Below are positions 30,564-39,006 of a stretch of 64,000 nucleotides of DNA, piece by piece. Every line of letters begins with the position of its first letter. The first letter of the stretch is position 1. The DNA comes from Azospirillaceae bacterium (GTDB lineage Bacteria; Pseudomonadota; Alphaproteobacteria; Azospirillales; Azospirillaceae). The notes below the pieces were generated by a model that made no database searches, was not told the origin of the DNA, and saw only the letters and a list, made by a program, of their open reading frames with translations. Both the position numbers and the translations under genes were made by a program. Location: the NCBI GenBank assembly GCA_028283825.1, contig JAPWJW010000001.1, positions 1,550,001 through 1,614,000 of the forward strand, in the 5' to 3' direction.

Positions 30564-30647
30564 TTTGCAAACAGTGTGACCCCAGTTCAAGCCGATGCCA
30601 CGCGAAATCGTGCGACGCCGGCCACCTTGTTTTGTGAAGTTTGTGAA
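30564..30647. promoter_or_regulatory. Candidate ScfR/PccR operators between pccB and its regulator
   Basis: The palindrome TTTGCAAA (30564-30571, extended GTTTGCAAAC) lies 90 nt before pccB. As I recall, TTTGCAAA half-sites are reported for PccR control of pccB in Rhodobacter sphaeroides. Closer to the regulator, TTTGTGAA occurs twice as a direct repeat (30631-30638 and 30640-30647), 20 nt before its ATG, a possible autoregulatory site. Operator function is inference. Confidence 0.55.
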
Positions 30648-30667
30648 AACGCGGGGTTCGGGCGGCC

Positions 30668-32101
30668 ATGGCGGGCAAGATTTTCGCGGGCGAACGGGTG
30701 CGGCAACTGCGCCAGCAGCGGGGCATGGCCCTGTCCGCCCTGTCCCAGGCCAGCAACCTGTCCATGAGTTATCTAAGCCAGATCGAGAATAATCAACGCC
30801 CGCTCAGCGCCCCGGCCCTGGCCGCCATCTCCGCCGTGTTCGGGGTGGAACAGCACCATTTCGCCGACGACCGCGACCTGCGACTGGGCAGTGAGTTGCG
30901 CGAGGTGCTGGGCGATCCGCTGTTCGCCGACGACGGCTCGGGCCTCAGCGCCATCACCGACGCCGTGCGCGCCGCCCCCGCCATCGCCGGCCAGTTCATC
31001 AAGCTGTACCGCGCCTACCAGCACGTGATGGAGGAGGGGGCGCGCCACCGCCTGGACCAGGATGTGGAGGCCGGCGGTACGGCGCCGTTCCCCTATGACG
31101 ACGTGCGCGACTTCGTGCAGAGCAAGCGCAACCACTTCCCGGCACTGGACGTGGCGGCCGAGTCCCTGTTCGAGGGCCAGGGTTTCGCCTCCACCCGCCT
31201 GCTGGAGGATTTGATCGACTACTTGCGCGACCGGTTTGGTGTGGTCTGCACCGTGTCGCCGGGTTTGGGCGGGGAGGGGGTGCTGTGGCGCTATGACCCC
31301 GCCTTGCGTCAACTGCACCTGTCGGAAAGCGCGCCGCGCGAAAGCCGCATCTTCTTCCTGGCGCAACAGATCGGCCGCCTGCAATTCGCCCCCCTGATCG
31401 AGGAGGAGGTGCGCCGCGCCCCGCTGGGCAGTGCGGAGGCGCGGGCCCTCGCCTATACCGGCCTGGCCAACTACTTCGCCGGCGCCCTGATCCTGCCCTA
31501 CGGCCGCTTCCTGGCGCAGGCGCGGGCCGTGCGCCATGATATCGAGCGCTTGCAGCACCATTTCGGCACCAGTTTCGAACAGGTGTGCCACCGGCTCAGC
31601 ACCATGCAGCGGCCGGGCAACGCCGGCATCCCCTTCTATTTCCTGAAGGTCGACCGGGCCGGCAACATCTTCAAGCGCAGCAGCGCCACCCGTTTCCAGT
31701 TCGCGCGCTTCGGCGGCGCCTGCCCCCTGTGGAACGTGCACGAGGCCTTCGCCCAGCCGGGCCGCATCCTGGTGCAGGTGGCGCGCACGCCCGACGGCAT
31801 CACCTACCTGTGCATCGCCCGCACCGTCACCATGACCGGCGGCGGCCACCTGTCGCGCCCGCGCGAGGCGGCGCTGGGCCTGGGGTGCGAGATCGGGCAC
31901 GCCGGCGACCTGGTCTATGCCGCCGGCCTGGATTTGCAGAACCAGGAAACGGCGGTGCCCATCGGCTCCAGCTGCAAGGTCTGCGACCGCGACGACTGCC
32001 GCCACCGCGCCTTCCCCTCCATCGGGCGCGGCCTGGCCATCGCCGGCCATGAGCGCCACGTGGTGCCGTTCAGCATGATGCCGGCTGGCAGAACGGTATG
32101 A
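30668..32101 (+). CDS. Short-chain fatty acyl-CoA regulator (ScfR/PccR-like), XRE family
   Basis: A 477-residue regulator. N-terminal XRE helix-turn-helix (about residues 6-62): RVRQLRQQRGMALSALSQ, then MSYLSQIENNQRPLS. Then an ImmA/IrrE-type (DUF955) region at ~155-290 and a C-terminal DUF2083 region with Cys-rich GSSCKVCDRDDCRHRAFPS. This architecture is that of ScfR proteins; PccR in Rhodobacter sphaeroides senses propionyl-CoA and controls pccB. Divergent position next to pccB-pccA-mcm supports the same role. The ImmA-like region lacks a clear HExxH, so peptidase activity is unlikely. The stop codon lies inside hairpin 1 of repeat copy C, so the last codons derive from the repeat. Confidence 0.9.
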   Translation: MAGKIFAGERVRQLRQQRGMALSALSQASNLSMSYLSQIENNQRPLSAPALAAISAVFGVEQHHFADDRDLRLGSELREVLGDPLFADDGSGLSAITDAVRAAPAIAGQFIKLYRAYQHVMEEGARHRLDQDVEAGGTAPFPYDDVRDFVQSKRNHFPALDVAAESLFEGQGFASTRLLEDLIDYLRDRFGVVCTVSPGLGGEGVLWRYDPALRQLHLSESAPRESRIFFLAQQIGRLQFAPLIEEEVRRAPLGSAEARALAYTGLANYFAGALILPYGRFLAQARAVRHDIERLQHHFGTSFEQVCHRLSTMQRPGNAGIPFYFLKVDRAGNIFKRSSATRFQFARFGGACPLWNVHEAFAQPGRILVQVARTPDGITYLCIARTVTMTGGGHLSRPREAALGLGCEIGHAGDLVYAAGLDLQNQETAVPIGSSCKVCDRDDCRHRAFPSIGRGLAIAGHERHVVPFSMMPAGRTV

Positions 32102-32219
32102 GCCAGCGGCTCATACCGTAGGCCGCGACTGCGGCCGCCGGAAGTTTTCGGGGAGCGTTAGCGGACTGAGAACTGAGGATAGCCCAAGCCAGCGGATGCT
32201 GGCGCCCGGCGCCTGAAGG
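32094..32219 (+). repeat. Dispersed structured repeat, copy C
   Basis: Hairpin 1 CGGTATGAG/CTCATACCG (32094-32118) overlaps the stop of the preceding regulator gene. Hairpin 2 GGCCGC/GCGGCC; hairpin 3 AGTTTTC/GAGAACT around the conserved loop; hairpin 4 GCCAGC/GCTGGC with loop GGAT; tail CGCCCGGCGCCTGAAGGG. Between convergent genes; no fifth hairpin. Confidence 0.85.
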
Positions 32220-32229
32220 GCTGAAAAAC

Positions 32230-32952
32230 TTAACCTTCCGGCTCCGCCTGTTCCACTTCCCAGCTGACGGCGTAGACGTAGGGCTCCAGGCTGAGGCGGC
32301 CCACCATCTGCTCCAGCGCCGCGTCGTTGCGGGAGGGGGAGACGGCCTTGGCGCTAACATCCACCTTGGTGGTGTCCGGGATATCCTGGCTGTCGATGCG
32401 GTGCAGACCCAGGCCGCCTTGGCTGAGGGCGTGCATGAGCAGGGAGCGGATGTGCGCCTCCTCCGCCCCCTTGCAGGTGACGGAGACCAGGTAGTGCGTC
32501 TCCACGTCCACGGCGACCAGGATGCGGCGGTTCATGCGGCGCACCAGGGGCCGCAGGATCAGGTTGGTCACCACCACGAAGCCGGCCGCCGCCAGGGCGG
32601 GCATCCAATAGCCGCCGCCGGCGAAGGTGCCGACCATGGCGGAACACCACAGGGTGGCGGCGGTGTTCAGGCCGTGGACGTTCACGCCCTCACGCAGGAT
32701 CACGCCGGCGCCCAGGAAGCCGATGCCGGACACCACCTGGGCCGCCACGCGGGTGGGATCGCCCTGGCCGACCATGGCGGAAAAGATGACGAAGCCGGCT
32801 GAACCCAGCGCCACCAGGGCGTTGGTGCGCAGGCCGGCCATCTTCTGATGCAATTGCCGTTCGAAACCGATGGACGATCCCAGGGCCAGCGCCATGGCCA
32901 GGCGCAAGGTGACCTCCAACTGGTCATGAACATCGCCGACCATGATCCCCAT
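32230..32952 (-). CDS. MgtC/SapB family membrane protein
   Basis: A 240-residue inner-membrane protein. The N-terminal MgtC domain has the conserved core LALGSSIGFERQ, GLRTNALVALGSAGFV, GIGFLGAGVILREG and LNTAATLW, with four or five TM helices (residues ~15-160). The C-terminal ~80 residues (VSVTCKGAEEAHIRSLL) form a soluble ACT-like domain, as in full-length MgtC. Family members modulate Mg or membrane-potential homeostasis, for example through F-ATPase inhibition in Salmonella; they are not Mg transporters. Divergent from msrB. No leader peptide or riboswitch was recognised in 32953-33121. Confidence 0.9.
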   Translation of the reverse strand: MGIMVGDVHDQLEVTLRLAMALALGSSIGFERQLHQKMAGLRTNALVALGSAGFVIFSAMVGQGDPTRVAAQVVSGIGFLGAGVILREGVNVHGLNTAATLWCSAMVGTFAGGGYWMPALAAAGFVVVTNLILRPLVRRMNRRILVAVDVETHYLVSVTCKGAEEAHIRSLLMHALSQGGLGLHRIDSQDIPDTTKVDVSAKAVSPSRNDAALEQMVGRLSLEPYVYAVSWEVEQAEPEG

Positions 32953-33121
32953 TTTTTCTTCGCATCCGGCTGTTTTTATGAAAACCCACCGTTTATGGCG
33001 GCGGCCGAACTATAAGACAAGCGGACCCGTGGTCGCGTGGCCATGACGTTCGCGTGACATGGTAAAGGGACCGCCGACCGCCCATATCAGGGCGCGTCGC
33101 CATAGGACGAGGAGCGTTGAG

Positions 33122-33520
33122 ATGGACAGCGAGTTCGAGGTTGTGCGCACCGACGAGGAATGGCGCCGGATGCTGACGCCGGAGCAATACGCCGTCATGC
33201 GCGGCCACGGCACGGAACGGCCGGGCAGCTGTGCCCTGAACCATGAGAAGCGGCCGGGCACCTTCTGCTGTGCGGGCTGCGGCCAGCCCCTGTTCCAGGC
33301 CACCCGCAAGTTCGAAAGCGGCACCGGCTGGCCCAGCTTCAACGACCCGGTGGAGGGCAGCGTCGCCACCACGGTGGACCGCAGCCACGGCATGGTGCGG
33401 ACGGAGGTGCACTGCGCCCGCTGCGGCAGCCATCTGGGCCACGTCTTCCCCGACGGCCCGCCGCCGACCCACCAGCGGTACTGCATCAACGGTGTGGCGA
33501 TGAATTTCGACCCGGATTGA
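33122..33520 (+). CDS. msrB: Peptide-methionine (R)-S-oxide reductase MsrB
   Basis: A 132-residue enzyme that reduces methionine-R-sulfoxide in oxidised proteins. Start 33122 has GAGGAGCG upstream. Zinc Cys pairs are CCAGCG and CARCGSHLGH; FESGTGWPSF is the substrate motif. The catalytic residue is the Cys in RYCINGVAMNF. The TERPGSCALNHEKRPGTF segment is typical. No signal peptide, so cytoplasmic. Single-gene unit, divergent from mgtC and followed by repeat copy D. Confidence 0.95.
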   Translation: MDSEFEVVRTDEEWRRMLTPEQYAVMRGHGTERPGSCALNHEKRPGTFCCAGCGQPLFQATRKFESGTGWPSFNDPVEGSVATTVDRSHGMVRTEVHCARCGSHLGHVFPDGPPPTHQRYCINGVAMNFDPD

Positions 33521-33528
33521 CCCTGACG

Positions 33529-33694
33529 CCAGCGGCACGAGAGTTATCTCGTGCCGCTGTAGGACGCGACCGCGTCCGCCGGAGCTTTCCGGGAAACGCA
33601 GTGGACTGGAAAGCGAGGACAAGCCCAGCCAGCGGATGCTGGCGCCCGGCGCTTGAGGGGGGGCAAAGCGGCCTTTGACCAGTCAAAGGCCGCT
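33529..33694 (+). repeat. Dispersed structured repeat, copy D, with fifth hairpin
   Basis: Core 33529-33660. Hairpin 1 GGCACGAG/CTCGTGCC; hairpin 2 GGACGCG/CGCGTCC; hairpin 3 GCTTTCC/GGAAAGC; hairpin 4 GCCAGC/GCTGGC with loop GGAT. A fifth hairpin AGCGGCCTTTGAC/GTCAAAGGCCGCT occupies 33667-33694. Between convergent msrB and the next gene. The hairpin-3 loop deviates slightly (GGGAAACGCAGTGGACT). Confidence 0.85.
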
Positions 33695-33698
33695 GAAA

Positions 33699-34124
33699 TT
33701 ACCTTCGGCCCAGCTTCGCGGCGGCGGGGCCGGCGGCGTTGACCACCTGGTCGGCGCAGGTGTCGAGGGTGTTTTCCTGGCAGGTGACGCGGGTGAAGCC
33801 CAGCGTCTGCGACCCCACGGTGGTGAAGCGCACCGGGAAGACCAGCTTGTAATGGATGCCGCTGCGCACCGCCTCGGTCGGGCTTTGCACCACGACCATC
33901 AGGGAATTGGCGCGGGCGCCGCTGCTGATCTGGAAGGCGTCGTTTTCCCTGAAGGCGCTGGTCACCGCCTCCGCCAGTTTCAGGGTGACCCCATCATCGC
34001 CGTTACGCCACACCTCGACCTGCGTCTGGGCGCCGGGACGGGCGGCCAGGCCCGGCGTGGCCATTCCCATGGCGGCCAGGCCGGAGGCCACCGCCAAAAT
34101 CCTGGCACGCATCATTCCGGACAT
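33699..34124 (-). CDS. Hypothetical exported protein
   Basis: A 141-residue protein, start at 34124 with GGAGG 8 nt upstream; longer in-frame starts precede the signal peptide. Signal peptide MRARILAVASGLAAMGMATP followed by GLAA. The mature part (~115 residues) has alternating hydrophobic strands (TQVEVWRNGDDGVTLKL, NSLMVVVQSPTEAV) and two Cys (VTCQENTLDTCADQV) likely to form a disulfide. No family recognised. AAGCTTGGGC-type features are absent; repeat copy D's fifth hairpin is immediately downstream and may terminate it. Conserved only as far as can be judged by its good codon pattern and signal peptide. Confidence 0.65.
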   Translation of the reverse strand: MSGMMRARILAVASGLAAMGMATPGLAARPGAQTQVEVWRNGDDGVTLKLAEAVTSAFRENDAFQISSGARANSLMVVVQSPTEAVRSGIHYKLVFPVRFTTVGSQTLGFTRVTCQENTLDTCADQVVNAAGPAAAKLGRR

Positions 34125-34398
34125 GGGGCAGGCCTCCATCGCGATCCCTTGCGGATTTGTCTCATATGGATCGCGGTGCGGTGAAGGCAATTATCCATTG
34201 CAATTCTACCGACTAACCGGCGCCGGGCATCCTGGATAGGCCGTCCGCCCGGACAGCCTATGGCCTTACGTCGATTGCCGGAGTAAGGGCCGGACTTGTA
34301 AAAGAAATTTAGAAGCGCGCGCGGCCGCCGCTTATGGGGAATAATGGCGTCGGGGCGCCGTTGGCGACAATGGCCGCCGGTCGATTTGGGGGAACATC

Positions 34399-36360
34399 AT
34401 GGTTTTGGTCAAAACCTCGCGGCTCGCTGGAGCCAAGAGCCGGGCGCGCACCCGGATAGCGGGTGAGCCCTTGGAGCAGGCGGCCGCCACGCCGGTGCCC
34501 TCCGCCCCTGTGGCGGCGAAACCGGCGCGTCCCCGCCGTGTGGCGTCCGGCACGGCGCGACAGACGGCGGCGGAGCGCATGGGTGCGGCCACCGAGGAAT
34601 TGGCCGGCGGTGTGGCGGAGGCGTCCGCCGCGGCGGAAGAACTGCGCCGGGCGCTGGAGCAGATCGCCAGCGCTGCGGAAGAGGCTGCCAGCGCCAGCCA
34701 CGAATCCCTGGCGGCGGTGATCGGCATGGCCGGATCCTTCACCCAGTCGCGGGAACGGGCGGACCAGTCGCGCATCCACACGCTGGCCCTTCAGACGCAG
34801 TTGACGGAGGCGGCCACGCTGATCGAGGCGTCGGTGGCGGCGGTGACCGCCAGCGCCGAGCGCCAATTGCTGTCGGTCGAGAACATCAACACCCTGGAAC
34901 AGCACGCCGCCGCGATTGGGGAGATCACGCGCACGGTTGCCGACATCTCCGACCAGACCGGCCTGCTGGCGCTGAACGCCGCCATCGAGGCGGCGCGGGC
35001 CGGCGACCACGGGCGCGGTTTCGCCGTGGTCGCCGATGAGGTGCGGGCCCTGGCCGAAACGACGGAAAAGCGGTCCCGCGACGTGCAGGCGCTGGCCGAC
35101 GGCATCGCCGATGAGGTTCGCGCCATAGCCGCCCGCGTGCGGGCCGCCGCCGCCGATGCCGTGGCGGAGGCGGACGAGGGCCGGACCGTCTCCGCCACGC
35201 TGGACGGCGCGCGCGCCGACCTGGCCGGCCTGGTCGAGGGGGCGCAGGCCATCCTGCTGGCCACCGTGGAGGCGGATGCCGCCGCGCGGGAGGCGCAGAA
35301 GGGGGCCGAGAACATCTCCAGCGCCGCGGAGGAACAGTCGGCCGCCGCAGCGGAAGCCCAACGATCCGTGGCACAGCAAAGCCAGTCGCTGGAGCAATGC
35401 CGCCAGGCGGCGGAATCCTTGGCCAGCCTGGCCGAAGGCCTGCAATCGGAAGGACGCCGCGCCAGCCTGGCGGAGGAGGTGGGCGCATCGGCGGAGGAAC
35501 TGTCGGCGGCGGTGCAGCAGTTGTCGGGGGCCGCCGGCGAAATCCTGATCGCCATCAACCAGATCAGCCGGGGTGCGCAGGTCCAGGCGGCGGCCACCCA
35601 GCAGTCCGGCACCGCCATGGCGCAGATCCAGCGCGCGGCGGCGGCGACCGGTGCCGCCGCCGCCCAGGCGCAGGGGCGGGTTCGGGCGGCCCAGACGCGC
35701 CTGGCCGACAGCCGGGTGGCGGTCACCAAGCTGACCAATGGCGTCGGCCGGGCGGTGAGCGAAACACGCGGCGCCATCGACCTGATCGGCAAGCTGGAAG
35801 AGACCGGCGCCCGGATGGAGAAGATCGTGGACAACATCGCCATCATCGCGGTGCAGACCACCATGCTGGCCGTCAGCGGTTCGGTGGAGGCGGCGCGGGC
35901 GGGCGATCAGGGACAGGGCTTCGCGGTGGTTTCCACCGACATCCGCAGCCTGGCCCGCGACTCCTCCGACAACGCCGACCGCGCCAAGGATTTGATCCGC
36001 CTGCTGCAGACCAGGGTCAACCTGGTGCGCCGGGATCTGGAACAGATCGCCACCGTCGCCGAGGGCGAGGTTCAGAAAAACAAGGACATCAATTCCCGTC
36101 TGGGCGCGGTTGAGACCGGGGCGCAGGAACTGCTGGCCGGCAGTGCGGAAATCACCGCCGGTGCCGAAGGGATCGCCGCCACCGTCCTTGAGGTGTTGAG
36201 TGGCGTGCAGCAAATCGCCCAGGCCGCCGAGCTGGCCGGATCCGCCGCCGTGCAGTCCGCCACTGCCGCCCGCCAGCAGTCGCGGGGGGCGGAAGATCTG
36301 GCCGCCGCGATCGAGGAGATCGCCTCCCTGGCCGATGAAATGCAGAAAGCCGGGGGCTGA
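34399..36360 (+). CDS. Soluble methyl-accepting chemotaxis-like protein with two signalling tips
   Basis: A 653-residue, Ala/Glu-rich, almost wholly helical protein without TM or sensor domain. Two separate MCP tips are present: [17 protein letters not shown] with [16 protein letters not shown] (about residues 193-228), and [17 protein letters not shown] with [16 protein letters not shown] (about 490-520). The second replaces the usual NAAIEA by SGSVEA. First ~55 residues are basic and Pro/Ala-rich. It starts an operon of nine genes, each overlapping the next (TGATG with the triple-CheW gene). It likely nucleates a cytoplasmic or membrane-associated signalling array for the CheA encoded downstream. 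Confidence 0.9.
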   Translation: MVLVKTSRLAGAKSRARTRIAGEPLEQAAATPVPSAPVAAKPARPRRVASGTARQTAAERMGAATEELAGGVAEASAAAEELRRALEQIASAAEEAASASHESLAAVIGMAGSFTQSRERADQSRIHTLALQTQLTEAATLIEASVAAVTASAERQLLSVENINTLEQHAAAIGEITRTVADISDQTGLLALNAAIEAARAGDHGRGFAVVADEVRALAETTEKRSRDVQALADGIADEVRAIAARVRAAAADAVAEADEGRTVSATLDGARADLAGLVEGAQAILLATVEADAAAREAQKGAENISSAAEEQSAAAAEAQRSVAQQSQSLEQCRQAAESLASLAEGLQSEGRRASLAEEVGASAEELSAAVQQLSGAAGEILIAINQISRGAQVQAAATQQSGTAMAQIQRAAAATGAAAAQAQGRVRAAQTRLADSRVAVTKLTNGVGRAVSETRGAIDLIGKLEETGARMEKIVDNIAIIAVQTTMLAVSGSVEAARAGDQGQGFAVVSTDIRSLARDSSDNADRAKDLIRLLQTRVNLVRRDLEQIATVAEGEVQKNKDINSRLGAVETGAQELLAGSAEITAGAEGIAATVLEVLSGVQQIAQAAELAGSAAVQSATAARQQSRGAEDLAAAIEEIASLADEMQKAGG

Positions 36361-37859
36361 TGGTGGCGCATGCGCCCGGCGCGGACCGGCGACAAGTCCT
36401 GACGTTTCGGGTCGGCACCACCCGCCTGGCCGCCGCCGCCGGCGATGTGGCGGAGGTGTTCCGCCGCCTGAAGGTCACCCGCGTGCCGCACGCGCCGGCC
36501 GGGCTGATGGGCGTGGCCAACGTGCGCGGCGCCGTCGTGCCCGTCGTGTCGCTGGCGCGGCTGCTGGGCGATGAGCCGGCGCCGGCCACCGCCACGTCGC
36601 GCCTGCTGCTGCTGAACGCCGGTGAGCCGGTAGCGCTTGCCGTGGATGAGGTGGGCGCCCTGTCCCGGCTGGACCAGGAGGCCGTGCCGTCGGCGGGCAC
36701 GCTGTACCTGCAGGGCGAGGACGCCGTGCGCCTGGTCGATCTGGCCGGCCTGCTGCAAAAGGATTTCGCGGGCGTGTCCCGCCGTGGGACCGGCAGCTAT
36801 CGGGCGGCGGCACCGGAGGCCGCCCGCAAGGCGGCGGATGAGCGCGCCTTCCTGGCGTTCGACATCGCGGGCCAGGCCTACGCCCTGCCCCTGGTCGAGG
36901 TGGGGGAGGTGATCGCCCCGCCGCCCAAGCTGGCGACATTGCCCCGGACCGACGCCGCCATGCTGGGCGTGGTGGCGCTGCGCGGCGGCCTGCTGCCCAT
37001 CGTGTTGCTGCGGGTGCTGCTGGGCTTCAAGGCCGAGGCCGGCGCCGGCGCCCGCATCATCGTCGCCCACATCGGCGACGCGCGGATCGGGCTGCTGGTC
37101 GACCGCCTGAACTCCATCCTGCGGGTTCCGGCCGATAGCGTCGGCCCGGTTCCGGCGGTGCTGAACCGGGGGCGGGGCGAGGCGCACATCCAATCCATGT
37201 GCCGCCTGCCGGACGGGCGGGGCCTGGTTTCCATCCTGTCGGGGGCGCGGCTGTTCCGCGACGACACCGTGGCCCACATCCTGGCCGATGGCCAGGCCGC
37301 GAACGATGCCAGCAAGGGGGCCACCATGGGCGAACGGGACCGGTCGGCGGCACAGGAACGCGTGGTGGTGTTCCGGCTGGGCGATGAGGAATACGGCCTG
37401 CCCCTGGCGGCGGTGGAGGAGGTGGTGCGCCTGCCGGACACGCTGACCCGCGTGCCCAAGGCCCCGGCCTTCATCGAAGGCGTCATGAATCTGCGCGGCC
37501 AGGTGCTGCCGGTGATCGACCAGCGCGGGCGCTTCGGTGTCGAGGGTGCCGCCCTGGCCGGCCGGCGCCGGGTGATCGTCACCCACATCAACGGCAAGCT
37601 GGCGGGCTTCGCCGTCGACGCGGTGTCGGAAATCCTGAACCTGCCGCCCGACCGGGTGGAGCAGACGCCGGATCTGGCGGCGGCGGAGGGGGAGGGCGTG
37701 TTCAGCCGCATCGCCAACCTGGAAACCGCCGACGGCGCCGGCCGCATCATCCTGCTGATCGAACCGCAGGCCCTGCTGGACCGGGCCGAACGCGACCTGC
37801 TGGCAGCACTGGACGCGGGCGGCGCCTTGCAGGCGGCCGCCGGCAAGGACGCGTCGTGA
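36360..37859 (+). CDS. Triple-domain CheW coupling protein
   Basis: A 499-residue protein with three CheW domains in tandem: domain 1 (~12-135; VLTFRVGTTRLAAAAGDV, GVANVRGAVVPVVSLARLLG), domain 2 (~160-310; FLAFDIAGQAYALPLVEVGE, GVVALRGGLLPIVLLRVLLG) and domain 3 (~335-480; VVVFRLGDEEYGLPLAAVEE, GVMNLRGQVLPVIDQRGRFG). Each retains the N-R-G strand motif except domain 2 (LRG without Asn). CheW normally has one domain bridging receptor and CheA. Start overlaps the MCP stop, and its stop overlaps the cheB GTG. Ordinary single CheW is absent from the operon. Confidence 0.92.
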   Translation: MVAHAPGADRRQVLTFRVGTTRLAAAAGDVAEVFRRLKVTRVPHAPAGLMGVANVRGAVVPVVSLARLLGDEPAPATATSRLLLLNAGEPVALAVDEVGALSRLDQEAVPSAGTLYLQGEDAVRLVDLAGLLQKDFAGVSRRGTGSYRAAAPEAARKAADERAFLAFDIAGQAYALPLVEVGEVIAPPPKLATLPRTDAAMLGVVALRGGLLPIVLLRVLLGFKAEAGAGARIIVAHIGDARIGLLVDRLNSILRVPADSVGPVPAVLNRGRGEAHIQSMCRLPDGRGLVSILSGARLFRDDTVAHILADGQAANDASKGATMGERDRSAAQERVVVFRLGDEEYGLPLAAVEEVVRLPDTLTRVPKAPAFIEGVMNLRGQVLPVIDQRGRFGVEGAALAGRRRVIVTHINGKLAGFAVDAVSEILNLPPDRVEQTPDLAAAEGEGVFSRIANLETADGAGRIILLIEPQALLDRAERDLLAALDAGGALQAAAGKDAS

Positions 37860-38962
37860 TCCGCCTTCTCATCGTTGACGACAGCGCGCTGATCCGCCGC
37901 CTGTTGGGCGATTTGTTCGCCGCCGCGGATGATTTCGAGGTGGCGTTCGCCCGCAACGGCGTGGAGGCGCTGGAACGCGTGCGCGATTTCCAGCCCGATG
38001 TGGTGACGCTGGACGTCCACATGCCGGAGATGGACGGCCTGACCTGCCTGGACCAGATCATGCTGGAACGGCCCTGCCCGGTGGTCATGGTATCCTCCCT
38101 CACCGAGGCGGGGGCCGACGTGACGCTGGAGGCCCTGGACCTGGGGGCCGTGGATTTCATCCAGAAGCCGGAGGGCGCCATCTCCCTCAAGATGGACGAA
38201 CTGGGCCCGGAACTGGTGGACAAGGTGCGGGTCGCCGCCGGGGCCCGCCTGCGCCGCTCGCGCCGCCTGGTGGAAAGGCTGCGCCGCCGCAATGGCACGG
38301 CGGTGGCGAAGCCCCGGCCGGTGCGCCAGCCCAAGGTGGCGCCGGCCCCTACGCATGATGAGCCCGACGCCCCACCCAGCGCCTTGCCGGGTCTGGTCCT
38401 GATCGGCTGTTCCACCGGTGGGCCGCCGGCGCTGGACGCGGTGCTGGAGGAATTGCCCGGCGATTTCCCCTGGCCCGTGCTGGTGGCCCAGCACATGCCG
38501 TCCAGCTTCACCGGGCCCCTGGCCCGCCGGCTGGACCGGCTGTGCGCCCTGAACGTGGTGGAGGTCACGCGGCCCACCCTGATCGTTCCCGGCCGCGTCT
38601 ATATCGGCAAGGGCGATGCCGACCTGGTGGTGGGCATGCGGCCCGCCGGACTGATGGCTGTGCCCATGCCGACCAAGGCTGAATACCGCTGGCATCCCAG
38701 CGTGGACCGTATGGTGGACAGCGCGCTGGCCTATCTCGATCCCCGCCAGTTGGTGGGCGTGCTGATGACCGGCATGGGGTATGACGGCGCCGAGGCCATG
38801 ACCCGCCTGCGCCAGCGCGGCGGCCGCACGGTGGCGGAGGCGGAGGAGACGGCCGTGGTCTGGGGCATGCCGGGCGAACTGGTCCGCGCCGGCGGCGCTG
38901 AATTCGTGGTGCCGGTGGACGGGATCGCCGCCCGGATGATCAAGCTGGTGGGGGGGCAATGA
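37856..38962 (+). CDS. cheB: Chemotaxis methylesterase/glutamine deamidase CheB
   Basis: A 368-residue protein. REC domain (1-120) with the phospho-acceptor Asp53 in TLDVHMPEMDG, acid pair VDDS and the Lys of IQKPEG. A Pro-rich linker (~150-185) leads to the methylesterase domain with Ser in IGCSTGGPPALD, His in AQHMPSSFT and Asp in TGMGYDGAEAM. It removes methyl groups from receptor glutamates when phosphorylated by CheA. GTG start overlaps the preceding stop (GTGA). The gene is followed by cheR with an overlap, so adaptation enzymes are coupled. Confidence 0.95.
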   Translation: MIRLLIVDDSALIRRLLGDLFAAADDFEVAFARNGVEALERVRDFQPDVVTLDVHMPEMDGLTCLDQIMLERPCPVVMVSSLTEAGADVTLEALDLGAVDFIQKPEGAISLKMDELGPELVDKVRVAAGARLRRSRRLVERLRRRNGTAVAKPRPVRQPKVAPAPTHDEPDAPPSALPGLVLIGCSTGGPPALDAVLEELPGDFPWPVLVAQHMPSSFTGPLARRLDRLCALNVVEVTRPTLIVPGRVYIGKGDADLVVGMRPAGLMAVPMPTKAEYRWHPSVDRMVDSALAYLDPRQLVGVLMTGMGYDGAEAMTRLRQRGGRTVAEAEETAVVWGMPGELVRAGGAEFVVPVDGIAARMIKLVGGQ

Positions 38963-39006
38963 GCCGGCGACGCCCGCCACCAATCGCGCGGGAAGGGGAG
39001 GCGCCG

